A stretch of DNA of 64,000 bases, taken from positions 1-64,000 of the forward strand of contig NZ_FQXQ01000007.1 in assembly GCF_900130035.1 (NCBI RefSeq), written 5' to 3'. The DNA is from Wenyingzhuangia marina. GTDB lineage: Bacteria > Bacteroidota > Bacteroidia > Flavobacteriales > Flavobacteriaceae. The translations under genes and the position numbers were made by a program. This document shows positions 44,487-53,039 of the stretch, piece after piece (positions within the stretch are counted from its first letter, which is position 1; each line of letters opens with the position of its first letter). Under the pieces are notes generated by a model, which saw only the letters and a program-made list of their open reading frames with translations, had not been told where the DNA came from and ran no database searches.

Positions 44487-44804
44487 ATGGAAAAGCCCAA
44501 TATTGACTACATTAAAGAACTTGCTGGAGGAGATAAAGATTTTGAAAAAAAACTCATAGCAATTATGATTGATGAGTTTCCTACTGAGAAAGAAAAGTAC
44601 TATAATAGCTTAGAATTAGAAGATGATAAGTTTATTATAGAAATAGTTCATAAACTTAAGCATAAAATTAGTATTTTGGGTCTGAAAAAGAGTTATGAAA
44701 TTGCGGTGGAGTATGAAAATAATCTAAGAGCGGGAAATTCAGATTTGGAAAAAGAATTTAAAGAAACCTTATCTGTTATGACTCAGTTTTTAGCCTCGCT
44801 ATAA
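44487..44804 (+). CDS. Histidine phosphotransfer (Hpt) protein
   Basis: 105 residues, four-helix bundle. The phosphoacceptor is probably His55 in IVHKLKHKISILGL, which follows the HxLK pattern, although the usual Gly-Ser after it is replaced by His-Lys. It would move phosphate between the kinases and the receivers encoded in this operon. The start follows the previous stop directly. Confidence 0.8.
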   Translation: MEKPNIDYIKELAGGDKDFEKKLIAIMIDEFPTEKEKYYNSLELEDDKFIIEIVHKLKHKISILGLKKSYEIAVEYENNLRAGNSDLEKEFKETLSVMTQFLASL

Positions 44805-44813
44805 ATTGTGAAT

Positions 44814-45542
44814 ATGAATTGTATTATTGTTGATGATGAAGCTACTTCAAGATTGGTAATTAACCAACTTTGTAGTCAAGTAGGAGGATTAGAAATAGAT
44901 GGAGAGTTTTCTAATGCCATTCAAGCTATAAAACACTTAAATCAAAACGAAGTAGATTTGATTTTTCTGGACATACATATGCCAGATTTTACAGGTTTTG
45001 ATTTTATCCAAACATTAAAAAATCCACCTAAAATTGTATTAATTACATCCGATACTCAATTTGCTATTGATGCATTTGAGTATGATTGTATTGTAGATTA
45101 TATGGTAAAGCCTATTGCTTTGCCTCGTTTTTTAAAGGCAGTTAAAAAGGTTGAAAGTGCTATTTTGTCAAATGAACCTGTTCAAGAGAGTACCTCTACC
45201 AAGAGTACAAAAAAGGAATCGGTAGCATCTGGAAAAGATTTATATGTGAATATTGATAGAAGATTAGTTAAAATTAATATTCCTGATATATATTTAATTG
45301 AAGCCAAAGGAGATTATATTCAAATAAAAACAGAAGCTAAAAATTATGTAGTTCATTCTACATTAAAGAAAATAGAAGATAAACTTCCTGATGATTTGTT
45401 TTTAAAGGTACACAGGTCTTACGTTATTAATATTAAAATGATTATTGATATTGAAGACAATAGTGTGTTGATTAAAAAAGATGTAGTACCTGTTAGTAGG
45501 TCTAATAGACCAGAGTTAATGAAACGATTAAATCTTTTATAA
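44814..45542 (+). CDS. LytTR-family response regulator
   Basis: 242 residues from the ATG at 44814; a GTG at 44808 would add two residues. Receiver domain 1-120 with Asp7-Asp8, phospho-Asp53 (IFLDIHMPDFTG) and Lys102 (MVKPI); a Ser/Thr/Lys linker; LytTR DNA-binding domain about 140-240 (YLIEAKGDYIQIKTEAKNY, FLKVHRSYVINIKMI). It is the only DNA-binding product of the operon. LytTR domains bind direct repeats about 21 bp apart, and such repeats are found at 47648, 56209 and 57148 in the adjoining polysaccharide locus. Its 3' end overlaps the convergent barrel gene by 6 bp. Confidence 0.9.
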   Translation: MNCIIVDDEATSRLVINQLCSQVGGLEIDGEFSNAIQAIKHLNQNEVDLIFLDIHMPDFTGFDFIQTLKNPPKIVLITSDTQFAIDAFEYDCIVDYMVKPIALPRFLKAVKKVESAILSNEPVQESTSTKSTKKESVASGKDLYVNIDRRLVKINIPDIYLIEAKGDYIQIKTEAKNYVVHSTLKKIEDKLPDDLFLKVHRSYVINIKMIIDIEDNSVLIKKDVVPVSRSNRPELMKRLNLL

Positions 45543-47600
45543 GGTTTTAAAGATTGGCTTTTTAAGAAAATGCCATGTAAATTTTACGCCAAATTCTGTA
45601 AAAGTAAATCCACTAGCGGCTGCCGAAGCAATGTTACTATGGTTGGCAAATCCTTCTAAATAACATTGGTCTGTAAACTTGTATCCTATATTACTTTGAA
45701 TTCTATAAGTACTTTGCTTTGCTTGTTTTTCAATGTATTGATATCCAATAGCAGTCGTTAAGCCATAGTACCAATTTTTGCTTTTTGCAATTCCTCGGTC
45801 TTTAATCAAGTTCACAAAAACTTCTATAGCTTTAAATTCAGCGGGACTAAAATAAATAGTAGGTACTTGATTTTTAAAAGTCAAGTATTGAAAGTTGATT
45901 CCCGTTTTTAATGCTGGCTTTGGTAATAAATTATAATACAAAGAGGTGAATAATAAATTTCTAGTGTTGTCATCATTCTGAGTTGTATAATAATATTGTG
46001 TAAACCATCCTAAGTTAAAGTTGGTGCTTAAATTATAGTTTCCATAAAAGTTATTCTGAATAATTTCTCTGTTTAACAATTCGGCGTTAAAGTTTTGTAA
46101 TTCTCTTTTGTAGCCAATATCTAAATGCTGTAATTTAAAAGGTTTGGTTTTAAAAAGGATGTCTGTATAAAACTGATCGTAACTACTTTTATTCCCATTA
46201 ATTTTGTTAATTCCCACAGTTCCTAAGAAATTTATTTTAGGATGCAATTGATATCCCAATCCGGCTCCAATTAAATTAGAAGTACTGTTATTGTCTGTAA
46301 CATCATTAATGGCTTTTTTGTATTGATATTGGGTAGACAAGGTAAGTTTAGTGCTCATTGGGAATACAACACGAGAAGTTGAGGTGTAAGCTTTACTATC
46401 TCCATTGTCAAAACTATATCTTGCATCGCTTTCAAAAACAGGAATGTAACTACTGTTTAAATTATTGATAAAATTCAACGCATCTTTTTGATTTGGAAAA
46501 TGTACCAACGTTTCTCTAGCAGCCAAATAAGCATTGTTAATTTGTCCGTTGGCTTTTAATGCATTTGCTTTTCCTAAGTTTCCATCAAAAGAAGTTTCAT
46601 CATTACTTAAAATAGCATTATAAGTGTTTAGACTTTTGTTAAAATCACCTGTATAAGTGTAAAGAGTTGCTTTTAATCCTAAAATCCAGTTTTCTTTTTC
46701 TTTCCCTTTTGCAATTTCATCAATATATTTTTTTGCTTTTTTATATTTTCTATTCCAAATTAAAGCTTGTGCATATCGCTCTTGAGTACTTTTAATATCT
46801 TTTTTGGGAGTTGTTTCATCAATTTCAGAAAGTGTTTTGGTGCTAATCTCAAGTGCTTTTTTGTCTTTTTCTTGCAGATGAGCATTTAATGCCAATCCAT
46901 TCTTGGCATGAAAATACAAAGTTGAATCTTGTTGCATTTCTACAAACAATGCTTCTGCTTCTTGATGTTTTTTTGCAATAATATAAGTGTTGGCTAAATT
47001 TAAATAGATATCTCTGTCTTTAGGAAACAATTCCATATCCGTTTTTAAAGTAGCAATGGCTTCTTTGTATTGTTGCTTTTGTTGTTGTTGATTGGCCAAT
47101 CCTAAATAAATATACTTTTTAGAAACCATTGCATTTGGGTTGTTCGGTAATACTTCTAAAGCCTTGTTTACATACTCTAAAGCTTTGGTATATTCCTTTA
47201 AATTAGATAAGGTGTTGGCGTAACCCAACAAGGCGGCAAAACTTTTAGGATTGGTATTTGTTAGTTGTACGTAATATTCTTTTGCTTGATTAAATTTTTT
47301 ACTCCATAGTAAAGACTCTGCATAGTTTAGTTGAATTTCAAAATCACCAGGATAAGTAGTTAGTAATTCCGTAAAAATAGTAACGGCCTGTTCGGGTTTT
47401 CCATTTAGTCCAACCGCTCTACCATAACAAAGTTTGGCTGTTTTGTTTTTGGGGTATTCTTTTAGAATGTTTTCAAAAAATATTTCAGCTTTTTTGTAAT
47501 TACCTGTTTCTAGGTAAGTAAAACCAGTTTGCATTTGTTGTGCAAAAGCAATATTTGTGGTAAAAAATAATAGGAAAATAACAAAAGATAAATTCTTCAT
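45537..47600 (-). CDS. TPR protein with C-terminal YaiO-type outer membrane barrel
   Basis: 687 residues with a signal peptide (cleavage near AFAQ-21). Residues about 25-390 are tandem TPR repeats (YLETGNYKKAEIFFENILKEYPKN and following units); from about 395 to the end it is a series of alternating strands ending in aromatic FTWHFL, a typical barrel finish of the YaiO family. TPR-barrel pairs are used for polysaccharide modification and export (compare AlgK/AlgE, BcsC). It diverges from the flippase gene across a LytTR-type site, suggesting an export role. Confidence 0.83.
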   Translation of the reverse strand: MKNLSFVIFLLFFTTNIAFAQQMQTGFTYLETGNYKKAEIFFENILKEYPKNKTAKLCYGRAVGLNGKPEQAVTIFTELLTTYPGDFEIQLNYAESLLWSKKFNQAKEYYVQLTNTNPKSFAALLGYANTLSNLKEYTKALEYVNKALEVLPNNPNAMVSKKYIYLGLANQQQQKQQYKEAIATLKTDMELFPKDRDIYLNLANTYIIAKKHQEAEALFVEMQQDSTLYFHAKNGLALNAHLQEKDKKALEISTKTLSEIDETTPKKDIKSTQERYAQALIWNRKYKKAKKYIDEIAKGKEKENWILGLKATLYTYTGDFNKSLNTYNAILSNDETSFDGNLGKANALKANGQINNAYLAARETLVHFPNQKDALNFINNLNSSYIPVFESDARYSFDNGDSKAYTSTSRVVFPMSTKLTLSTQYQYKKAINDVTDNNSTSNLIGAGLGYQLHPKINFLGTVGINKINGNKSSYDQFYTDILFKTKPFKLQHLDIGYKRELQNFNAELLNREIIQNNFYGNYNLSTNFNLGWFTQYYYTTQNDDNTRNLLFTSLYYNLLPKPALKTGINFQYLTFKNQVPTIYFSPAEFKAIEVFVNLIKDRGIAKSKNWYYGLTTAIGYQYIEKQAKQSTYRIQSNIGYKFTDQCYLEGFANHSNIASAAASGFTFTEFGVKFTWHFLKKPIFKTL

Positions 47601-47647
47601 CGATAGCGTTTTATTGATGATTACAAGTTAAGGATAATACCTTGTTT

Positions 47648-47715
47648 ATTCACCGTTAGCAAGATGCAATTGAACGAAATATAAAAGGTTTTGAAGGAGG
47701 TTTGGGTGAAATTTG
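47648..47715 (+). promoter_or_regulatory. LytTR-type direct repeat and promoter of the flippase gene
   Basis: ATTCACCGTTAGCAA starts at 47648, and a second half-site ATTGAACGAA starts at 47669, 21 bp later. A -7-like GAAATTTG follows at 47708-47715, 60 bp from the first repeat. No -33 TTTG is present, as expected of an activator-dependent promoter. The same geometry occurs at 56209 and 57148. Confidence 0.7.
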
Positions 47716-47766
47716 TGTCAGATTTAATGAGTAATCTATTAATTTTTAACCAAAAACACCAAAGCT

Positions 47767-49026
47767 ATGTTGTCTATTTCTATCACTAAAAAACCAATTC
47801 TTTCTCAGGAACAATTGTTTATGTTAAGCGTTTTAACGGTTAACGGAGGAAATTATTTGTATAACCTTTTATTAGGTAGAATTTTAGGGCCAGAACAATT
47901 TTCTGATGCAGCTATTTTAATTACTATGTTATTAGTATTGTCGTTTGTTGCCATGACTTTTCAATTAGCGGCAGCAAAGTTTACAGTTACTTTATCTGAA
48001 ACTATTTTTGGAGCTTTTGTAAAAAAGATTTATAAAAACGCAGTGATGGTTGGAATCTTTTTTGGGGCTATGGTAGTAGTTTTTGCAAAAGATTTACAAG
48101 GAATTTTTCATACTTCGTCTTCTATGATGTTTACCATTTTTGGAATTGGAGTGCCGTTGTATTTTTTAATGAGTGTAAACAGAGGTTTTTTTCAAGGTAA
48201 AAAACAATTTAAATTGTTATCTATTACTTATCAAGCAGAAATGTTTACCAGATTAGGACTTACTTTAATTTTAGTATTGTTATTTCATTCTCAATCATCG
48301 GTAGTAATTGCTGTAGGAGTTTTGGTGTCTCTTGTGGTTGGGTTGTTTCCATTAAATTTTGATAAAAAACAATTAACTAGTAAAGTAGTCTTTCCTAAAA
48401 AAGAATTAGCACAAGTAAAAAAGTTTTTTGTGATTACTGCTTTTTATGAATTGTCTCAAATCATCATTAATAACAGTGATATCTTATTGGTAAAGCATTA
48501 TTTTGAAGCTTATGATGCTGGGTTATATGCTTCTTTAGCTTTAATAGGTCGTATTGTATATTTTGTTGCGTGGATGTTTGTGATGTTGTTGTTACCAACG
48601 GTAGTTCAACTTAAAAAAGAAGGAAAAGATACTACCAAGGTATTGATGAAATATGTTTCTTATATTGCCATTATTGCCACAACTATTGTGTTGGCTTGTG
48701 CCATGTTTCCAACGTTAATTGTACAAATGTTATTTGGGAACGATTATGTAGAGATAGCTCCACTATTATGGAAGTATGCTTTTGCTACTGGAATCTTTGC
48801 TGTGGCCAATATTTTTGCATACTACTTTTTGTCTTTAGATAAATATATCCCTGTATTAGTATCTGCAATTTTTGGAGCATTGCAAGTTTTACTAGTCGTT
48901 TTTTATCACGCTTCATTAGATCAAGTAGTTCATGTACAAATGTTGGCGATGACTTTTTTGCTATTCACCCAAGTTATTTTCTTTTTCATCGATGCTAAGA
49001 AAGTATCGACGAATGGTAAAAAATAA
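47767..49026 (+). CDS. Polysaccharide flippase (Wzx/MATE-like)
   Basis: 419 residues, about 12 membrane helices. The start (FMLSVLTVNGGNYLYNLLLGRILGPEQFSDAAIL) and NRGFFQGKKQFKLLSITYQAEM region are typical of the polysaccharide biosynthesis transporter family. It would flip lipid-linked glycans or export a surface polymer. First plus-strand gene of the polysaccharide locus. Confidence 0.85.
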   Translation: MLSISITKKPILSQEQLFMLSVLTVNGGNYLYNLLLGRILGPEQFSDAAILITMLLVLSFVAMTFQLAAAKFTVTLSETIFGAFVKKIYKNAVMVGIFFGAMVVVFAKDLQGIFHTSSSMMFTIFGIGVPLYFLMSVNRGFFQGKKQFKLLSITYQAEMFTRLGLTLILVLLFHSQSSVVIAVGVLVSLVVGLFPLNFDKKQLTSKVVFPKKELAQVKKFFVITAFYELSQIIINNSDILLVKHYFEAYDAGLYASLALIGRIVYFVAWMFVMLLLPTVVQLKKEGKDTTKVLMKYVSYIAIIATTIVLACAMFPTLIVQMLFGNDYVEIAPLLWKYAFATGIFAVANIFAYYFLSLDKYIPVLVSAIFGALQVLLVVFYHASLDQVVHVQMLAMTFLLFTQVIFFFIDAKKVSTNGKK

Positions 49027-49080
49027 AATGCTCTTCAATTCATCTAAAGAAACGAGCTAACTACCTAAAATGATAGTGTT

Positions 49081-49088
49081 TACCTTTG
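49081..49088 (+). promoter_or_regulatory. -7 element before the GT4 gene
   Basis: TACCTTTG, a full TAnnTTTG match, 42 bp upstream of the start. The standard direct-repeat site is not found 60 bp before it. Confidence 0.5.
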
Positions 49089-49130
49089 GTTATGTTGCAA
49101 TTTTACATCATAATTAAAACACAAAGCATT

Positions 49131-50342
49131 ATGAAATTAGCAATTGTAACATCGTATCCACCAAGCAAAGTAACTTTAAATGAGTATGCATATCACTTGG
49201 TAAAAAACTTTAGACAAAAACAAGAAATCTCAGAAATCATCTTATTAACAGATGAAACTCCAGAAGCTAAAGATTTAAATTTTGAAGAGCAAGGATGTAA
49301 AATCACTGTAAAAGAATGTTGGAAATTTAATAGTTATGCAAACATTGTAAATGTAACCAATGCTATTAGCGAAGTACAACCAGATGCAGTATTGTTCAAC
49401 TTACAATTCATGAAGTTTGGAGATAAAAAAGTAGCGGCTGCTCTTGGATTGATGTTGCCTTTAATTTGTAGAATTAAAAGAATTCCAACCATCGCTTTAC
49501 TTCACAATATTTTAGAAGAAGTAGATTTAGGAACTGCAGGTTTTACTTCAAATAAAATGATGCAAAAAATATATGGTTTTATCGGAACTAGCTTAACAAA
49601 ATTGATTTTACAAGCAGACACAGTTGCGGTAACCATGCAAAAATATGTTGACATTTTAGAATCTAAATACAACGCAAAAAATATAGTTTTAATTCCACAT
49701 GGAACTTTTGAAGTATCAGAAAGACCAAGTTTTAAAACTGCTGAAGGACCTTTAAAAGTAATGACTTTTGGAAAGTTTGGAACTTACAAAAAAGTAGAGT
49801 CTATGATTGAGGCTGTAGAAAAAGTAAGAACCAAAACAGGGTTAGATTTGGAAGTGGTAATTGCGGGAACAGATAATCCTAATGTACCTGGTTATTTAGC
49901 AGGAGTTCAAGAACAATACAAACATGTTTCTGGAGTTCGTTTTACAGGATATGTTGAAGAGGAAGAAGTAGCTCCTTTATTCCAAGAGAGTGCGGTAGTT
50001 GTATTTCCTTACACAGCTACAACGGGAAGTTCTGGTGTTTTACATCAAGCAGGAAGTTACGGTAAAGCAGTTGTAATGCCAGACTTAGGAGATTTGGCTT
50101 TATTAGTACAAGATGAAGGATATAAAGGAGAATTCTTTAACCCAACTTGTGTTGATAGTTTGGCAACCGCTATAGAAAATATTGTGGTAAATGAAGCTTA
50201 TAGAACTTCTTTAGGAAAAGCAAACTACAGAGCAGCAACAGCATTTCCAATGAGTACTATTGCAGATATGTATATCAATAATTTTGAATCTATTTTCTTA
50301 AGAAAAGCTCCACAAACAGCTACAAATTCTGTTACGGCTTAG
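49131..50342 (+). CDS. Glycosyltransferase, GT4-type
   Basis: The start is placed at ATG 49131, giving MKLAIVTSYPPSKVTLNEY, the natural GT-B beginning; an ATG at 49086 would add 15 hydrophobic residues of no use. The 403-residue product has the C-terminal donor-binding half with MTFGKFGTYKKVESMIEA, YVEEEEVAPLFQESAVVVFPYTATTGSSGVL (E-x7-E-like region) and GSYGKAVVMPDLGD. It adds a sugar to a growing glycan. Its 3' end overlaps the GH5-like gene on the other strand by 11 bp. Confidence 0.85.
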   Translation: MKLAIVTSYPPSKVTLNEYAYHLVKNFRQKQEISEIILLTDETPEAKDLNFEEQGCKITVKECWKFNSYANIVNVTNAISEVQPDAVLFNLQFMKFGDKKVAAALGLMLPLICRIKRIPTIALLHNILEEVDLGTAGFTSNKMMQKIYGFIGTSLTKLILQADTVAVTMQKYVDILESKYNAKNIVLIPHGTFEVSERPSFKTAEGPLKVMTFGKFGTYKKVESMIEAVEKVRTKTGLDLEVVIAGTDNPNVPGYLAGVQEQYKHVSGVRFTGYVEEEEVAPLFQESAVVVFPYTATTGSSGVLHQAGSYGKAVVMPDLGDLALLVQDEGYKGEFFNPTCVDSLATAIENIVVNEAYRTSLGKANYRAATAFPMSTIADMYINNFESIFLRKAPQTATNSVTA

Positions 50343-51852
50343 AGATATACTGGAAAGATGCTTTTCTTTCTCCAGTCTGATTAATAAAACCAAAATGCTT
50401 TTGATTATATTTTCTCCAAGGAAGTTGTCCAACAACTTCTTTGGGGATTTTTTTGAAATCATACAAAGTCCAAGAAATAAAAGGAATCTTATTTTTAGAA
50501 GCTATTTTTTGAAATTGCTGATGATATTCAGCTTGATCTTCTTCTGAATTCCCAAAAGGATTCCAAAGTCCTCTATAAGAGGATATTCCATATTCCCCTA
50601 AAACAATTTTTTTATCAGGAATATTTTTTTCTAATTGTTGATAAGCTTTTTCTAATTGTTGTAAATCTTCATAGTAATGAAAGCTTACAAAATCTAACAT
50701 GTCTTTTAAATAAGTAGCGCTTTTGGTGTTAGACCAACCAATGGTTACAGGGTGAATTCTATCGATAGATTTTACATGGTAAATCATTTGTTTTAACCAA
50801 GCCAATACGTTTTCTTTTCCTCTAGATTCAAAATCTAAATTTGGTTCATTTTTAAGATCCCAAGCTAGTAAAGCAGGATGTTCTTTGCAATGATTGATGA
50901 TTTTAGTAGCGTGTTTGTTGTTTAAAGTCCAATCTAATACTTGGTAATCTCCATAAAAATCAAACAGAGTAATGATGACTTTTAAATTGTTTTTTACAGC
51001 CAAATTTAAAACAGTACTTAGTTTTTCTAGTTTTTCTGCTTTTACTTCAGACTTTCCAAAATCTTCATAGGGAATAAAAACTCGAATCGTATTTAATCCA
51101 GCATTTTGAATGATGTTAAAGTCTTGATTGATGATCTTTTCATTAAAATCCTCTCCAAACATATCCCATGGAGTGTCTTGTGGATAATAATTAATTCCTT
51201 TAATATTTTGATTTAGTTGAGTTAAGTGAACTTGATTATTGCTAATTTTAGTAGGTTCAATTCTTAAAATTTGTCTAATTCTCCAAAAACCATCTTCTAG
51301 TAATAAAAGAATTTGATAAGTATTAACCTCTGTAGTTTCCAACTGCAGTATATTGTTTTTATATATGCGTTTGTATTCTTTTACCTCTTTATCAGTAAGT
51401 ACAACTAGTTGACCGTCTTCACTAAAAAAATCAACAGAAGGATGATGATTGGTACTTGTTCCTTGAATTGAAATTTTATTTTTAGTATTCGTGTTAATTG
51501 AGTTTTTAATAGTTGCTAAAGCACTTTTGGTATAGTAATCTTTGAGTCCTTTATCAGTGTTTTTTTCAAAAGCCACTTGTTTTACATACCAAGCGTTTAG
51601 GTAATCTTTTTCAAGATTTTGTAATGTGGTGTTGCTCATTTCTCGTCCTTCGGTATTACTGATGTCCCAAATAATTTCTGGTTGATAATGAACAGTTTCG
51701 TGAATTTTATTATGCAACATTAAGTTTCTATCAGCTCCAGTATTTAGATAAGTAAATACTGCACTGAGTCCAAAAACCACCAACAGTGTAACGCTTATGT
51801 AAACAACAAACAGCGATATTTTTAATATGTTTTTATGGATGCTTAAAGTCAT
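50332..51852 (-). CDS. Membrane-anchored GH5-like glycoside hydrolase
   Basis: 506 residues. An N-terminal membrane anchor (about 12-36), an NTF2-like or undefined region (70-200), then a (beta/alpha)8 domain from about 215 with acid/base Glu336 (WDLKNEPNLDF) and nucleophile Glu420 (IVLGEYGIS), the clan GH-A pattern of GH5-type cellulases and mannanases. Hydrolases of this kind occur in synthesis loci, where they trim or release the polymer. Last gene of a three-gene minus-strand unit; its start shares a base with the stop of the gene before it. Confidence 0.8.
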   Translation of the reverse strand: MTLSIHKNILKISLFVVYISVTLLVVFGLSAVFTYLNTGADRNLMLHNKIHETVHYQPEIIWDISNTEGREMSNTTLQNLEKDYLNAWYVKQVAFEKNTDKGLKDYYTKSALATIKNSINTNTKNKISIQGTSTNHHPSVDFFSEDGQLVVLTDKEVKEYKRIYKNNILQLETTEVNTYQILLLLEDGFWRIRQILRIEPTKISNNQVHLTQLNQNIKGINYYPQDTPWDMFGEDFNEKIINQDFNIIQNAGLNTIRVFIPYEDFGKSEVKAEKLEKLSTVLNLAVKNNLKVIITLFDFYGDYQVLDWTLNNKHATKIINHCKEHPALLAWDLKNEPNLDFESRGKENVLAWLKQMIYHVKSIDRIHPVTIGWSNTKSATYLKDMLDFVSFHYYEDLQQLEKAYQQLEKNIPDKKIVLGEYGISSYRGLWNPFGNSEEDQAEYHQQFQKIASKNKIPFISWTLYDFKKIPKEVVGQLPWRKYNQKHFGFINQTGERKASFQYISKP

Positions 51853-53039
51853 TAGATTTTAATTTCTAGTTGTTTGCTAATTTGTGCTGCCTTTATCTTG
51901 ATTTTATAGGTTTTATCTTTTTTAAGAAATGCATGTAAATCAAAAACAGCACAACCATTTTCGGTTTGCAAATGTATGTTCTGAATTATTTTTCCATTTT
52001 CATATAATTCCAACTCAACCATTAATCCATCTGGTAAGGTTTGTTTCATAAAACTTTTAAAAGGTCCAACAACTAAATGTTTTGTGTTTTTATCAAAATG
52101 AATATTAAAGTCTTTTACAGCATTTTTATAGGTTAAGGTAATGGAATTACTATTAGAAAAACCATCTACAAAAGCCATTACATTCCACGTGTCTGCATGG
52201 TCTGGGTGTACCATTTGAGCAGTAGCGACACCATTGATAGTTGTTCCAAAAGTTTGTAAAAACATTCCTTTATCATTTAAGATTCTAAAAGTTACAGAAG
52301 TTCCATCAGCAACCATATTATCATATCTATCTTTAATCATAGAGGTAGAGAATTTTGTGATTTGATTTCCATCTCCATAATCGTGAACCCTATCATAATA
52401 AATATTAAAATTTGTAGGACTCGCAGGAACAATTTCAAGTGTATATTCTTTAGATGTTTCGCTTAAACATTCCGAGCTAATAAAGGTTCTTCCTGCCTTT
52501 TTGTTGCTGTAAATAATTTTATGAGCAATCATTCCGTTAAAAGGAATAGTTGTTTCTTCTAAATTATCTAAGTGTTTTTTATGAACGATAACAGGTGTGT
52601 TTTTTGCTACAGGATTGTTAAAATTGTCCAAAGGAATTACCACTAGCATGGCGTAATCTATTTCTCCAACTTCAATACTTGGAGGACCTAAGTAGGTTTC
52701 AATATTGTTTACTTTTTGCGTAGGATGGATGTAGAACTTGCCTTTTATGTTTTGAAAAGCTCCTGTAAGTTGCCAATGTACATAACCTGTTTTTTGACTG
52801 ATAAAATTAGGAATGATATAATTTATTTTGTTGTTTTTAAGTTGAGGACTTACAATAATATTTCCGTAGCTAGCACTACAATACAGGTCGGGAATACTAT
52901 CGGTAGTTTTGCTAAATTCCAAACAGATTTCATCTCCAGCAGTAAATGCTGTTTTTGCAGTTAACAATTGCATTTTATTCTGCTGAGCATTTGCACAGAG
53001 AAATATAAAAAAGATGATATGTGAAATTAACTTTTTCAT
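51852..53039 (-). CDS. Exported Ig-like beta-sandwich protein of unknown function
   Basis: 395 residues with a signal peptide (cleavage near ANAQ-19). Three or four beta-sandwich repeats are suggested, including segments like RYDNMVADGTSVTFRILNDKG that resemble the Big_1/invasin type. No catalytic motif. It lies between the GH5-like hydrolase and the giant membrane protein genes with no gaps, so it probably works with them at the envelope. Confidence 0.65.
   Translation of the reverse strand: MKKLISHIIFFIFLCANAQQNKMQLLTAKTAFTAGDEICLEFSKTTDSIPDLYCSASYGNIIVSPQLKNNKINYIIPNFISQKTGYVHWQLTGAFQNIKGKFYIHPTQKVNNIETYLGPPSIEVGEIDYAMLVVIPLDNFNNPVAKNTPVIVHKKHLDNLEETTIPFNGMIAHKIIYSNKKAGRTFISSECLSETSKEYTLEIVPASPTNFNIYYDRVHDYGDGNQITKFSTSMIKDRYDNMVADGTSVTFRILNDKGMFLQTFGTTINGVATAQMVHPDHADTWNVMAFVDGFSNSNSITLTYKNAVKDFNIHFDKNTKHLVVGPFKSFMKQTLPDGLMVELELYENGKIIQNIHLQTENGCAVFDLHAFLKKDKTYKIKIKAAQISKQLEIKI

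Noticed and set aside
48962-48975. ATTCACC inside the flippase gene
   Set aside because: It is within coding sequence, with no second half-site or promoter element at the proper distances.
49038-49070. ATTCATC and AACTACC, 21 bp apart, upstream of the GT4 gene, as a fourth LytTR-type site
   Set aside because: The half-sites match poorly and the -7 element (49081) is 43 bp from the first repeat, not 60. The fixed geometry of the other three sites is not met.
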